This document shows positions 44,434-53,817 of a stretch of 64,000 nucleotides of DNA, piece by piece; the first letter of the stretch is position 1; every line of letters begins with the position of its first letter. A program made the position numbers and the translations under genes. The notes under the pieces were generated by a model, which did no database searches, was not told the DNA's origin, and worked only from the letters and a program-made list of their open reading frames with translations. Source of the stretch: Afipia clevelandensis ATCC 49720 (GTDB lineage: Bacteria > Pseudomonadota > Alphaproteobacteria > Rhizobiales > Xanthobacteraceae); assembly GCF_000336555.1 (NCBI RefSeq), contig NZ_KB375281.1, forward strand, positions 1,220,713 through 1,284,712, in the 5' to 3' direction.

Positions 44434-44509
44434 CGTCATTGCGAGCGCAGCGAAGCAATCCATCCGCTAAAGAATGGATTCCTTCGTCGCTCCGCTCCTC
44501 GCAATGACG
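44434..44509. repeat. REP-like palindrome between two genes
   Basis: CGTCATTGCGAGCGCAGCGA-AGCAATCCA pairs with TGGATT-CCTTCGTCGCT...GCAATGACG across a short centre, forming a long imperfect hairpin. This GC-rich palindrome type is scattered in Bradyrhizobium-type genomes. It fills almost the whole gap between the two genes. Confidence 0.75.
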
Positions 44510-44516
44510 AAAATAG

Positions 44517-45113
44517 ATGGAAGTTAAAGTGAACCACGACGTTTACGACGACAATTATATCCGCGCGATCCTCACCAACGTGAAGTCCATCGCCATGGTC
44601 GGCGCATCGCCGGTCAACGTGCGGCCGAGCTATTTCGCATTCAAGTATCTGGTCGAGCGCGGCTACGACATGATCCCGATCAATCCGGGCCAGGTCGGAA
44701 AGAGCCTGATCGGAAAGCCGTTTGTCGGATCGCTGAAGGACATCGGCCGCCCCGTGGACATGATCGACATCTTCCGCAACTCGGATGCCGCTTCGGCTGT
44801 CGTCGATGAAGCGCTCGCGCTGCCTGCTTTGCCGAAGGTGATCTGGATGCAACTCGGCGTCGTCAACGAAGCAGCCGCCGCGAAGGCGGAAGCCGCCGGC
44901 GTGAAGGTTGTGATGAACCGCTGCCCGAAGATCGAATATGCGCGACTGACGTCCGAGATTCAGTGGGTCGGCGTCAACTCGCGCACCATCAGCGCCAAAC
45001 GCGCACCGATCCCGACCAGCAACATGCGCCTGTCGCTGAATCGCAGCAGCGTGAGCGGCGGTGCGACCATGGCAGCCGACCGCGCCGCAAAGGACAAGAA
45101 CGACCTGCCGTAA
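44517..45113 (+). CDS. CoA-binding (YccU-like) protein
   Basis: 198 residues. The Rossmann-like CoA-binding domain (residues 10-140) has VKSIAMVGASPVNVRPSYFAFKYLVERGYDMIPINPG, DMIDIFRN and VIWMQLGVVNEAAAAKAEAAGVKVVMNRCPKIEYARL. The C-terminal 50 residues are basic and unstructured. Members bind CoA, but the reaction is unknown. It lies directly before metY and may be part of the same unit; the two are adjacent in several related genomes. Confidence 0.87.
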   Translation: MEVKVNHDVYDDNYIRAILTNVKSIAMVGASPVNVRPSYFAFKYLVERGYDMIPINPGQVGKSLIGKPFVGSLKDIGRPVDMIDIFRNSDAASAVVDEALALPALPKVIWMQLGVVNEAAAAKAEAAGVKVVMNRCPKIEYARLTSEIQWVGVNSRTISAKRAPIPTSNMRLSLNRSSVSGGATMAADRAAKDKNDLP

Positions 45114-45270
45114 AACGCGCACATTGCAGAACAGCGTTCCGGTCCCGGCATGTATTGTGTCAGCTTTATTGCCAGTTATCACCGGTCGCGGCTGACGGCT
45201 TGACGCGGGCCGCGTCCGCCCGCAGCATATTCTTCTCCATGCCCGTTCGCGGCACCCAGAAGGACACCTC

Positions 45271-46551
45271 ATGACCGAAAGATTGCCGGGTTTCTCCACG
45301 CTCTCCATTCACGCCGGCGCGCAGCCGGACCCGACCACGGGCGCGCGCGCAACGCCGATCTATCAGACCACATCATTCGTCTTCAACGACGCCGACCACG
45401 CCGCCTCGCTGTTCGGCCTGCAGGCGTTCGGCAACATCTATACCCGCATCGGCAATCCGACCAACGCCGTGCTTGAAGAGCGCGTCGCGGCACTGGAAGG
45501 CGGTACCGCCGCCCTCGCCGTCGCCTCGGGACACGCCGCGCAACTGGTGACGTTCCACGCGCTGTTGCAGCCCGGCGATGAATTCATCGCGGCGCGGCGG
45601 CTCTATGGCGGCTCGATCAACCAGTTCAACCACTCGTTCAAGAACTTCGGCTGGAACGTCGTGTGGGCCGACACTGACGATGTCTCGACCTTCGAGAAGG
45701 CACTGTCGCCGAAGACCAAGGCGATCTTCATCGAGTCGATCGCCAATCCCGGCGGCACCGTGACCGACATCGAGGCCATCGCGGCCATTGCCCGCAAGGC
45801 CGGTGTGCCGCTGATCGTCGATAACACGCTCGCCTCGCCCTATCTCATCAAGCCGATCGACCACGGCGCGGACATCGTGCTGCATTCGGCGACGAAATTC
45901 CTCGGCGGCCATGGCAATTCCATCGGCGGCATCATCGTCGATGCCGGGACGTTCGACTGGTCGCGCGATGGCCGCTATCCGGTTCTGAGCGAACCGCGCC
46001 CGGAATATCACGGCATCAAGCTGCAGGAGACGTTCGGAAACTTCGCCTTCGCGATTGCCGCACGGGTGATCGGCCTGCGCGATCTCGGCCCGGCCCTCTC
46101 GCCGTTCAACGCCTTTCTGATCCTGACCGGCATCGAGACACTCAGCCTGCGCGTTCAGCGGCACTGCGATAACGCCAAGGCCGTCGCGGAGTGGCTGTCG
46201 GCGCATCCCGCGGTGGCGTGGGTGAGTTACGCGGGCCTGCCAGGCGACCGCTATCACAACCTCGCGCGCAAATACTCGCCGAAGGGCGCCGGCGCGGTGT
46301 TCACATTCGGCCTCAAGGGCGGGTACGACGCGGGCATCAGCCTCGTTTCCAACGTCAAGCTGTTCTCGCATCTGGCCAATGTCGGCGACACCCGCTCGCT
46401 GATCATCCATCCGGCCTCCACCACGCACAGCCAGCTCAGTGATGCGCAGAAGGCGCTGGCCGGAGCCGGTGTCGATGTGGTGCGTCTGTCGGTCGGCCTC
46501 GAAGACAAGGAAGACCTGATTGCCGATCTCGATCAGGCGCTGAAGGCCTGA
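45271..46551 (+). CDS. metY: O-acetylhomoserine sulfhydrylase
   Basis: 426 residues, the usual length. It is a Cys/Met-metabolism PLP enzyme: the N-terminal TLSIHAGAQPDPTTGARATPIYQTTSFVF, the cofactor-binding SGHAAQL, VDNTLASPYLIKPIDHGADIV and the PLP lysine in HSATKFLGGHGNSIGG. It makes homocysteine from O-acetylhomoserine and sulfide. I looked for a SAM-II riboswitch in the 157 nt upstream and did not see its conserved core. Confidence 0.94.
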   Translation: MTERLPGFSTLSIHAGAQPDPTTGARATPIYQTTSFVFNDADHAASLFGLQAFGNIYTRIGNPTNAVLEERVAALEGGTAALAVASGHAAQLVTFHALLQPGDEFIAARRLYGGSINQFNHSFKNFGWNVVWADTDDVSTFEKALSPKTKAIFIESIANPGGTVTDIEAIAAIARKAGVPLIVDNTLASPYLIKPIDHGADIVLHSATKFLGGHGNSIGGIIVDAGTFDWSRDGRYPVLSEPRPEYHGIKLQETFGNFAFAIAARVIGLRDLGPALSPFNAFLILTGIETLSLRVQRHCDNAKAVAEWLSAHPAVAWVSYAGLPGDRYHNLARKYSPKGAGAVFTFGLKGGYDAGISLVSNVKLFSHLANVGDTRSLIIHPASTTHSQLSDAQKALAGAGVDVVRLSVGLEDKEDLIADLDQALKA

Positions 46552-46574
46552 CCAGTATCATTGACCTCAAAAGC

Positions 46575-46605
46575 AAAAGCGCGGCGCCGGGCATGGCGTC
46601 GCGTT
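46575..46605 (+). terminator. metY terminator
   Basis: AAAGCGCGGCGCC / GGCGTCGCGTTTT, 13 paired bases with two G-T pairs, followed by T. It lies about 24 nt after the stop, ahead of the convergent FTR1 gene. Confidence 0.8.
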
Positions 46606-46639
46606 TTTCAATGTGAGGAGAGCAAAACGATCTAAAAAA

Positions 46640-47458
46640 TCAGGTCTTCGCCGCTTCCACGGCCTTGGCCTTGTCCTGACGCACCAGCCGGGCATTGCGC
46701 TGGACGATCGAAAACGTCGCCAGCGCGAAAAGAATGACAAGGAGCTGCAGCGACACCGCTTCCAGCGTGGCGTTGAGCCCCAGCGACTGCAGCCAGCCGA
46801 AGTTCTTCAACTCCGTCACAGGAATGATGGCCTGCTCCTGGAATTCCTGAATGGCTTCGCCGATGAACTTGATACCCATCGCGAACAGGAATGCCGATGT
46901 GACGACGAACAACGGGCGAAGCGGAATCCTCTTTGCGATCATGTTGATGAAGTAGAACAGCACGGCCAGAGCAACCGTCGCGGCGGCAAGTCCGCCGAAC
47001 AGGCCGGCACTCCAGCCGCCCTCGGTGGCCGCGAGCGCGTAGACAAACAGCACCGTCTCGGCGCCTTCACGGAACACCGCAAAGAACGCGAGCGCACCGA
47101 CAGCCCAAGCTGTATCCTGCTCAAGCGCGCTGTTGGCTTTCGAGGCCAGATAGTCTTGCCAGCCGCGCGGGTCCTGTTTTGTCATCAGCCAGCCGCTGAC
47201 GTAGAGCATCAAGGCCGCGGCAAAGAGAATGACGACACCCTCGAGAACATCGTTGTGATCGCCCGAGTTGAACACCGCAAAGAGCCAGGCCGCCACAAGG
47301 CTGGCGCCGATGGCTGCGAGCGCTCCGCCATACAGCGCCGTCACGCGATGTCCGCCTCCAACCTTGCGGAGGTAGGCCGCGAGCGCGGCGATCACGAGCA
47401 TGGCCTCAAGGCCCTCGCGCAGCAAGATGACGGCGGCCTGAATGAATGCGTTTGACAT
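46640..47458 (-). CDS. FTR1-family iron permease
   Basis: 272 residues from ATG 47458, with seven transmembrane helices. Both iron-conducting motifs are present: REGLEAMLV near residue 14 and REGAETVLF near 140. It imports ferric iron across the inner membrane, in bacteria usually with EfeO and EfeB. Neither partner is adjacent here, so it may work with unlinked partners or alone. A candidate Irr box lies about 142 nt upstream. Confidence 0.92.
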   Translation of the reverse strand: MSNAFIQAAVILLREGLEAMLVIAALAAYLRKVGGGHRVTALYGGALAAIGASLVAAWLFAVFNSGDHNDVLEGVVILFAAALMLYVSGWLMTKQDPRGWQDYLASKANSALEQDTAWAVGALAFFAVFREGAETVLFVYALAATEGGWSAGLFGGLAAATVALAVLFYFINMIAKRIPLRPLFVVTSAFLFAMGIKFIGEAIQEFQEQAIIPVTELKNFGWLQSLGLNATLEAVSLQLLVILFALATFSIVQRNARLVRQDKAKAVEAAKT

Positions 47459-47599
47459 GGAAGACCTTGGATCCTGTGAGTGGCCCGTTCTATCGCGCCG
47501 CACTTCGAAGTTAAAGTGCGGGCGGCGGCACCAGATCGTGAACGGCGCGCGGGATGAAAGAAGTGACCGAGAATCGGCCATTTCTCGCATGATCTGCTT

Positions 47600-47616
47600 T
47601 TTAGAATAGTTCGATT
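47600..47616 (-). promoter_or_regulatory. Candidate Irr box (iron control element) upstream of the FTR1 gene
   Basis: TTTAGAA-TAG-TTCGATT matches TTTAGAA-N3-TTCTAAA at 11 of 14 fixed positions, with one half-site perfect. It sits between the ctaA stop and the permease gene. Irr is the haem-responsive iron regulator of Rhizobiales. Confidence 0.45.
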
Positions 47617-48717
47617 TCAGCCGCCCTCGCCGGTGACAAGGCGCAGCTTGGCGGGCGTCCTGTTGGGCAGCGCCCCACCGAGCCGCTCGGCGTGAAACAG
47701 CGCGAGCGTGAGAACGAAAATCGCGATGGCCTGGTGCGCGAGGCCAAGATCAATCGGCACCTGATTGAGCAGCGTCAGAACTCCGACGGCGGCCTGGAAA
47801 ATCATCGCCGTCATGATCCATAACGCACGGGACACGATCGCCGGGCTTGCCTTCGAGCGGATCGCGTCGATCGCATGCAGGATCGCCAGCACGACAAGCG
47901 TGTAGGCAATCATCCGGTGCGTAAACTGAACCGTCAGCGTGTTGTCGAAGAAATTGCGCCACCATGGCTGCTCGAAGAACAGCCGCGCGGCGGTGGGAAT
48001 GAACGCGCCGTCGATCTGCGGCCAGGTGTTGAACACGCGGCCCGCGCGCAATCCTGCGACCAGCGCGCCGAAATAGAACTGCAGGAAGATCAGCGCCAGC
48101 AGAACCCGGCCCGTGATCCTGACGCGCGCCGGCGCAGCCAGCGGCACAGCCCCCTGAAGCCGGCGCAGGGTCCAGACGATGGCCGAGAAGATAAACACCG
48201 CGAGCATGAAATGCACCGCGAGCCGATACTGCGACACCGAAACGCGCTCGGTAAGGCCCGATGACACCATCCACCAGCCCACGGCGCCCTGCAGGCCCCC
48301 GAGCGCGAAAATCACCCACAGCTTGCGCTTGAGCGGACCTGGCAAGACTCCGCGCCACAGAAACCAGAGAAACGGCAGCAGGAATACGGCACCGATCAGG
48401 CGGCCCAGCAGGCGATGGCCCCACTCCCACCAGAAGATGGTCTTGAACTCCGACAGGCTCATGCCGCGATTCATCTCGCGGTACTGGGGAATGGTCTTGT
48501 ACGCCTCAAACTGCCGCGTCCATTCCGCATCGGTCAGCGGCGGGATGGTGCCGGTCACCGGCTTCCATTCCACGATCGACAGGCCGGATTCGGTCAGCCG
48601 CGTTGCGCCGCCGACCATCAGCGTGCAGACAATCAGCGCGGCCACCACGATGAGCCAGGCGCGGACGCTCCGCATGCCCGTGGCCTTGTTTTGTGTATCC
48701 ATCGCGAGGGTTGTCAT
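47617..48717 (-). CDS. ctaA: Haem A synthase (COX15/CtaA type)
   Basis: 366 residues from ATG 48717. Eight transmembrane helices, with the family motifs [25 protein letters not shown] near the N-terminus, [11 protein letters not shown] (haem-ligand His), HFMLAVFIF and [11 protein letters not shown], and LAHQAIA near the C-terminus. It oxidises haem O to haem A for cytochrome aa3 oxidase. The frame stays open far upstream of this ATG, but only this part is homologous. It is divergent from the DUF2842 gene. Confidence 0.95.
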   Translation of the reverse strand: MTTLAMDTQNKATGMRSVRAWLIVVAALIVCTLMVGGATRLTESGLSIVEWKPVTGTIPPLTDAEWTRQFEAYKTIPQYREMNRGMSLSEFKTIFWWEWGHRLLGRLIGAVFLLPFLWFLWRGVLPGPLKRKLWVIFALGGLQGAVGWWMVSSGLTERVSVSQYRLAVHFMLAVFIFSAIVWTLRRLQGAVPLAAPARVRITGRVLLALIFLQFYFGALVAGLRAGRVFNTWPQIDGAFIPTAARLFFEQPWWRNFFDNTLTVQFTHRMIAYTLVVLAILHAIDAIRSKASPAIVSRALWIMTAMIFQAAVGVLTLLNQVPIDLGLAHQAIAIFVLTLALFHAERLGGALPNRTPAKLRLVTGEGG

Positions 48718-48816
48718 GATCCGAAAATGCAGCCTTGAATGAATGCGCGCGGTCCTTATAGTCGCCGCACTTTCCCGCGCAAGGCGCGTATTTACGGCCA
48801 CCAGCACAATCCTGTT

Positions 48817-49029
48817 ATGAAAATCCGCACCCGAAAACTGATCGGAACCTTCGGCCTCCTCGTGCTGGTGATTGTCTGGTCGCTGGCCGGCATGGTGATC
48901 GCGCAGACGCCGTGGCTCGCCAGTTCCAAGCTGTATCAGGCCATCTTCTATGTGGTGGCCGGTCTCGGCTGGGTGTTGCCTGCCATGCCGCTGATCGCCT
49001 GGATGTCGCGGCCCGACCCTCAGCCGTAG
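48817..49029 (+). CDS. DUF2842 small membrane protein
   Basis: 70 residues from ATG 48817: a basic start ([10 protein letters not shown]) and two transmembrane helices (about 10-30 and 42-62), ending [16 protein letters not shown]2842 is a small alphaproteobacterial family of unknown function, often next to ctaA as here. Its 3' end overlaps the end of the convergent NodB-fold gene by ten bases. Confidence 0.87.
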   Translation: MKIRTRKLIGTFGLLVLVIVWSLAGMVIAQTPWLASSKLYQAIFYVVAGLGWVLPAMPLIAWMSRPDPQP

Positions 49030-50084
49030 TTTTTGGCCAGTTCGGCCTTGGGCGCTTTTGGCGTCCGCACAGTGAGTCCCGAAACAACCACACGCAGCGA
49101 ACGCAGCGAACGCCGACGGCCGTCCCATGAAATCCGGGGCAGCGCCATCGGATCTGAGCGGCCGTCGGCGCGGATCACCCCCGGCACGGCGGACACCGCG
49201 CTGGCAAACCCGGCCTCCTGCACCAGCATCATTTCGCGTGGACCGAAGGAGTCCCGTGCTCCGAACGGATAGGCGAAATGACGGCATGGAGCGTTGAGCG
49301 CGGTCTCGATCACCGTCCGGCCCATGGTCATTTCCCGGAGCGCGGTGGTGCCCTTGGTGCGCGCGAGGTTTGGATAGTTGACGGTCGCGCTTCCAATGGT
49401 GGCCTGCGGATCGCGCGCCAGCTTGGCGAGATCCTGCCACGACATGGCGGCATCGCGCGATGCACTCTCGATGTCCACGCCGTAGCGGCCGCAGAGATCG
49501 CCGATGGCAGCGGCAACATCGTCCGGCGAGAGCGTCATCATCCAGGCGTGCAGCATCTCGTAAAGCTGATATTTCTCGGCGAGGCTCGGGGCGAAGAAAT
49601 GCTGCTCGGTCCGGTTCATCACCAGCCCGATGCGCGCGTTGCGTGCGATCACCTGCTCCAGCGCAAGCCACCACGCCTTGCCGATACCATCGACAAAGCC
49701 GGTAGGAACATACAGCGCAAACGGCACGCGGTGACGCGACAGGACCGGATAGGCGAATGTCATGAAATCGCGATGGCCGCCATCGAAGGTCAGGCACACA
49801 AAACGTCGCGCGAGCGCAGACTGCCGGGAGCGCTCCACGGCATCGTCAATGGACAAGACGTCGAAACCCCAGCGCTTCAGCGCCGAAACCGCACGGTCGA
49901 GGAATTCAGGAGTGACTTCGCTTTCCTGCAGCGGCTGGAACGGATCGCTGCCCCTCGGCCTGACATGCTGGAACCGGAGAATGACGCCCGCCCCGCCGGT
50001 CCGGCGTTCAAGGAGATGTGGCAGGCCGCTGAAATAAGCCAATTCCAGCCCGAGATCCGCCAGCAGCCCTTTCGCAAACAACAC
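49020..50084 (-). CDS. NodB-fold protein with a dead active site (pseudo-deacetylase)
   Basis: 354 residues from GTG 50084, with AAGGA upstream. The fold follows polysaccharide deacetylases: motif 1 is [11 protein letters not shown] (residues 96-106), motif 2 is [13 protein letters not shown] (230-242), motif 3 is RHFAYPFG (268-275). The metal triad of the active family is Asp-His-His (TFDD and HTxxH). Here the second Asp is Gly102 and the two His are Ala233 and Tyr237. The catalytic-base Asp101 remains. It is therefore unlikely to be a zinc deacetylase and may bind or position polysaccharide. It begins the polysaccharide locus, divergent from the acyltransferase gene. Confidence 0.85.
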   Translation of the reverse strand: MLFAKGLLADLGLELAYFSGLPHLLERRTGGAGVILRFQHVRPRGSDPFQPLQESEVTPEFLDRAVSALKRWGFDVLSIDDAVERSRQSALARRFVCLTFDGGHRDFMTFAYPVLSRHRVPFALYVPTGFVDGIGKAWWLALEQVIARNARIGLVMNRTEQHFFAPSLAEKYQLYEMLHAWMMTLSPDDVAAAIGDLCGRYGVDIESASRDAAMSWQDLAKLARDPQATIGSATVNYPNLARTKGTTALREMTMGRTVIETALNAPCRHFAYPFGARDSFGPREMMLVQEAGFASAVSAVPGVIRADGRSDPMALPRISWDGRRRSLRSLRVVVSGLTVRTPKAPKAELAKNYG

Positions 50085-50239
50085 CCTGATCGTTCCTTAT
50101 CGCCGGCCCATGCCGGCCAAGTGTGACTGCCAAGTCTCTATTGTCATTACTCTTTGTTGACATTTCTTTGAATAAGGTCGGCCAAAGCCGCAAATCCCGA
50201 AACGCCCAAGAACCAGTGCGCAAGAACTCAGGTCGTCCG

Positions 50240-51427
50240 ATGGCCATGGCTGCAGAACTTCACGGCTCATCCTCCCCGGCCCGTCCGTCGAGCCGCATCG
50301 CGCGGATCGACGTCCTGCGCGACATGGCTGCGGCCGAGCCGATCTGGCGCGCATGTGAAACGACAGAATTTCTGTTCACACCCTATCAGCGTTTTGAACT
50401 CCTCCACGCCTGGCAGACGACAATCGGCAGGCATGAAGGCGCCGCGCCGTTTATCGTTGTTGCTTACGATGCCGACAACCGGCCACTTGCGCTTCTGCCG
50501 CTTGCCACCGGGCGGGAGAACGGCGCAAACACCGCGCGGTTCATGGGCGGCAAACATCCGACTTTCAATATGGGGCTGTGGCGCCGCGATTTCGCGGACA
50601 CATTCACTGCGGCGGATGCCGATGCCCTGATCGCGGGAATCCGCATGCAGCCCGACCGTATCGACGTGCTCGCGTTCTCGCAGCAGCCGAAACAATGGCT
50701 TGGCATCGCAAATCCGCTGATGTTGCTCGGCGCGCAGCCCTCGACAAATCCCTGCCCGATGATGACCATGGTCCCCGGCTGCAAGCCCGAGGAGCGTGTC
50801 AGCACCTCGACACGGCGCCGGCTTCGCAACAAGGAACGCAAGCTGCAGGCCCTTCCGGGCTATCGCTACTTCGTCGCCACCACCGACGAGGACATCAACC
50901 GTCTGCTCGACAGCTTCTTCATCATCAAGCCACAGCGCATGGCGCTGTCGAAACTGCCGGATGTGTTTTCCGATCCGGCGACCAAGGTTTTCGTCCGCGA
51001 CGCATGCCTGGCGAAGCTGCCGAACGGCCAGCGCGCCATCGAAATTCACGCGCTGGAATGCGACGACGAACTGATCTCGATCTTCTCGTGCGTGGCGGAT
51101 GGCGAGCGGTTCTCGACCATGTTCAACACCTACACGATCTCGGAAAATGCGCGGTACAGTCCGGGCCTGATACTGCTGCGCTACATGATCGACCATTTCG
51201 GCGATCTCGGCTACCGCTCGCTCGACTTCGGGGTGGGTTCCGACGACTACAAGATGACATTCTGCAAGGACGACGAGCCGCTGCTCGACGCCTTTATTCC
51301 CCTTACCGCGCGCGGCAAGTTCGCAGCTCTTGGCATGTCGTCATTGACTCACGCCAAGCGGCTGGTGAAACACAATCCGGCGCTGATGCATATGGCTCAG
51401 CTTCTGCGCAACGCCATTTCCCGCTGA
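50240..51427 (+). CDS. GNAT/FemAB-like acyltransferase (CelD/HfsK type)
   Basis: About 395 residues from ATG 50240 (an in-frame ATG at 50246 and longer starts are possible). The C-terminal half is a GNAT-like fold: RRRLRNKERKLQALPGYRYFVATT, VFVRDACLAKLPNG, ISIFSCVADGERFSTMFNTY and GLILLRYMIDHFGDLGYRSLDFGVGSDDYKMTF. Proteins of this kind modify exopolysaccharides or peptidoglycan; in Caulobacter the related HfsK acts on the holdfast. It is six bases away from the convergent co-polymerase gene. Donor and acceptor are not known. Confidence 0.82.
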   Translation: MAMAAELHGSSSPARPSSRIARIDVLRDMAAAEPIWRACETTEFLFTPYQRFELLHAWQTTIGRHEGAAPFIVVAYDADNRPLALLPLATGRENGANTARFMGGKHPTFNMGLWRRDFADTFTAADADALIAGIRMQPDRIDVLAFSQQPKQWLGIANPLMLLGAQPSTNPCPMMTMVPGCKPEERVSTSTRRRLRNKERKLQALPGYRYFVATTDEDINRLLDSFFIIKPQRMALSKLPDVFSDPATKVFVRDACLAKLPNGQRAIEIHALECDDELISIFSCVADGERFSTMFNTYTISENARYSPGLILLRYMIDHFGDLGYRSLDFGVGSDDYKMTFCKDDEPLLDAFIPLTARGKFAALGMSSLTHAKRLVKHNPALMHMAQLLRNAISR

Positions 51428-51432
51428 CCGCT

Positions 51433-53628
51433 TCAGGCTGCCGCGACCCGCTCTCCGGGCGCGCCGAGGTCCATGGCCCTCAAGGGAGTGTCGAGGATCG
51501 TCACGCCCACGAAGCCCGATGCCAGCAACTGCGCCTTCATCACATCGCGCGCCGTCGCCGTAATCGCCGGGTCGGGGATAATCACGGCATGCGCGTCGGT
51601 CGCGATGACATTGGCCGGCAGGTCCGAGGCGGTGCCGGCATCCAGCACCACGTAATCGTAGGCCCGCGAGAGCGCATCGACGGCCAGATTGATCCGGGGC
51701 AATTGCAGAAGCTGGCGCTGCGACGGCTCACGCCCCGCGCCCACGATGTGAACGCCCGACAGGCGGTCCTTGGTGATGATTTCGCCGAATGAGGCCGCCC
51801 CTTGCATCAGATCGGTCAGCCCCGGCGACGACGGGTCGCTCGAGACGGCGGCCAGTGTCGGCGATAACATCGCAAGATCGACCAGCACGACTTTCGCGCC
51901 CCGCGACAGCAGCCGCGCGAGCGTCAGGGCCACGAGCGTGACGCCCTCCTCCTGATGCGCACCGATCACCGTCACCTTCTTCGTGCCTCCGTGACCCAGC
52001 ACCGCAGCGAGACGTTCGATTTCGAGAATTCCCGCGGGCAGTTGCGGATGCGTATCGCGCAGCGGCGCCATCGGCGCGCGCGGCGACACCAGCGAGCGCG
52101 GCACGGTCATCCGCAGCAATTCGCCCGTGGCGATATAACCGCCCGTCAGCATCAGCGTCGCCAGCGTGGCGATCAGCACGGTCGGGAGCTTCTTCGGGAA
52201 CGCAGGCGTGTTCGAGACGATGCCCCGGGAAATGATCCGTCCGTCCGCCGGAACCGCGTCGATATTCTCGCGGGTGGTCGCCTCGCGATACTTGGCCAGA
52301 TACGACTCCAGCAGATCGCGCTGCGCCTTGGCTTCACGCTCTAGCGCCCGCAATTGCACGTCCTGACCGTTGGTGGAGGACGCCTGGCGCTTCAACTGGT
52401 CGAGGCTGCCGTTGAGTCCATCGGCCCGCGCGCTGGCGATCCGCGCGTCATTTTCCAGCGAGCGGGAAATCTTGCTCGCTTCCTCACGGATTTGGCGGTC
52501 GATGTCAGCGATCTGCGCCTTCAATTCCTTAATGCGCGGATGCCCGCCGAGCAGCGTGGAGGACTGTTCCGCCAGTTGCGCGCGCAGCGTTACGCGCTGC
52601 TCCGACAGGCGGCGCACCAGCTCGGAGTTGAGCACCTCGGACGCCTCGATGGGCTTGCCGCTCTGAAGCATTTCGCGGATCAGGCGCGCCTTGGACTCCG
52701 CGTCCGATTTCAGGGCCCGCGCATTGTTGAGTTGGGTGTTCATCTCGCCGAGCTGCTGGTTGGACAGCGTCGCGTTGTTGGTGCCGACGAACAGGTTCGA
52801 CTTCGAGCGAAACTCCTCAACCCGCGCTTCGGCGTCCGCGACCTTCTTGCGAAGACCCTCGATCTCGACAAGCAGCCATTGCGAGGCAGACTTGGCCTGA
52901 TTCTGCCGTGCCGCCTGTTGCAGCACGAGGTATCCGTCGGCAATCGAGTTGGTGACGCGCGCCGCGAGCTCCGGATCGCGCGACTGGAATTCGACCACCA
53001 TGACGCGCGACTTGTCGACGGCATATGCCGTCAGCCGCTCGTAATAGGCTTCCAGCACCCGCTCCTCGGGGGTCATCTTGAACGGATCGCGGCCGATGCC
53101 GAACAACGCCAGCAGCGTCTTGAGCGGCGAGATGCCGCGCAGCACCGGATCAAACTCCGGCAGCTCCGCCAGCTTGTTCGCCTTGATGACTTCGCGGGCA
53201 AGATCGCGCGACAGCAGCAACTGCACCTGGCTGGTGACAGCCTCGGCATCGAGACTGCCACGCTCTTCCGAGCGCTCACCGTTCGGCCGCAGGAAATAGT
53301 TTTCGCGCCCGTCAATCAGAATGCGCGCCTCGGACTTGTAGCGCGGCGTGATCATGTTCACGGCGACCATCGACAGCACGAAGGCCAGCGCGGTCGGCAC
53401 GATCACCCACATCCGCTTGCGGACAAGCGTGTCCCAGATGGCGCGAAGGTCGAGATCGCCGAGTTCGGGAGCAACCCCATGCGCGGCAGGAGTGATGGCC
53501 GGCGCCGGAACGACGGGCGCAGAAACGATGGGCGCAGCCGCCGGGGTCGGCGCGGCCGCGGCTTTCGTCTTGGCTTTGGCGCGGAAAGAAATCTTGTCCA
53601 TCCAGTCGCGCCAGAACGACAAACGCAT
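51433..53628 (-). CDS. Wzz/BY-kinase-type polysaccharide co-polymerase with degenerate kinase domain
   Basis: 731 residues from ATG 53628. Order: Pro/Ala-rich N-terminus, TM1 (about 73-92), a large periplasmic coiled-coil Wzz region (about 110-470), TM2 (about 481-503), then a cytosolic kinase-like domain. In active BY-kinases the Walker A reads GxxxGxGKS/T. Here the corresponding segment is VIGAHQEEGVTLVALTLAR, without Lys. Walker A' is VVLVDLAML rather than the usual DxDxR, and no C-terminal Tyr cluster is present. It probably sets chain length and export, without kinase activity. It is divergent from the Wza-type gene. Confidence 0.88.
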   Translation of the reverse strand: MRLSFWRDWMDKISFRAKAKTKAAAAPTPAAAPIVSAPVVPAPAITPAAHGVAPELGDLDLRAIWDTLVRKRMWVIVPTALAFVLSMVAVNMITPRYKSEARILIDGRENYFLRPNGERSEERGSLDAEAVTSQVQLLLSRDLAREVIKANKLAELPEFDPVLRGISPLKTLLALFGIGRDPFKMTPEERVLEAYYERLTAYAVDKSRVMVVEFQSRDPELAARVTNSIADGYLVLQQAARQNQAKSASQWLLVEIEGLRKKVADAEARVEEFRSKSNLFVGTNNATLSNQQLGEMNTQLNNARALKSDAESKARLIREMLQSGKPIEASEVLNSELVRRLSEQRVTLRAQLAEQSSTLLGGHPRIKELKAQIADIDRQIREEASKISRSLENDARIASARADGLNGSLDQLKRQASSTNGQDVQLRALEREAKAQRDLLESYLAKYREATTRENIDAVPADGRIISRGIVSNTPAFPKKLPTVLIATLATLMLTGGYIATGELLRMTVPRSLVSPRAPMAPLRDTHPQLPAGILEIERLAAVLGHGGTKKVTVIGAHQEEGVTLVALTLARLLSRGAKVVLVDLAMLSPTLAAVSSDPSSPGLTDLMQGAASFGEIITKDRLSGVHIVGAGREPSQRQLLQLPRINLAVDALSRAYDYVVLDAGTASDLPANVIATDAHAVIIPDPAITATARDVMKAQLLASGFVGVTILDTPLRAMDLGAPGERVAAA

Positions 53629-53817
53629 CGAAACTCTCCACCCGAACGCCACTACACTCGCTGCCCTGAGCGCCCCGATTACAGTCTATTAAGGTTGCTG
53701 CCCGGTTAATCGCGACACTATCGCCGCTCATTTCCCTTGCGGCGCAGCAGCTTCGTTACCGCTTTGTTAACCATAAAAGCCCTTAATCAGACTCGGTATT
53801 TAACCGGATTCCCCTTC

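Noticed and set aside
45114-45270. SAM-II riboswitch before metY
   Set aside because: Common at this position in Alphaproteobacteria, but its conserved pseudoknot sequence was not visible in the 157 nt upstream.
48718-49797. Long N-terminal extension of the ctaA frame
   Set aside because: The frame is open across the NodB-fold gene on the same strand, but this stretch has no similarity to haem A synthase and lies under another real gene.
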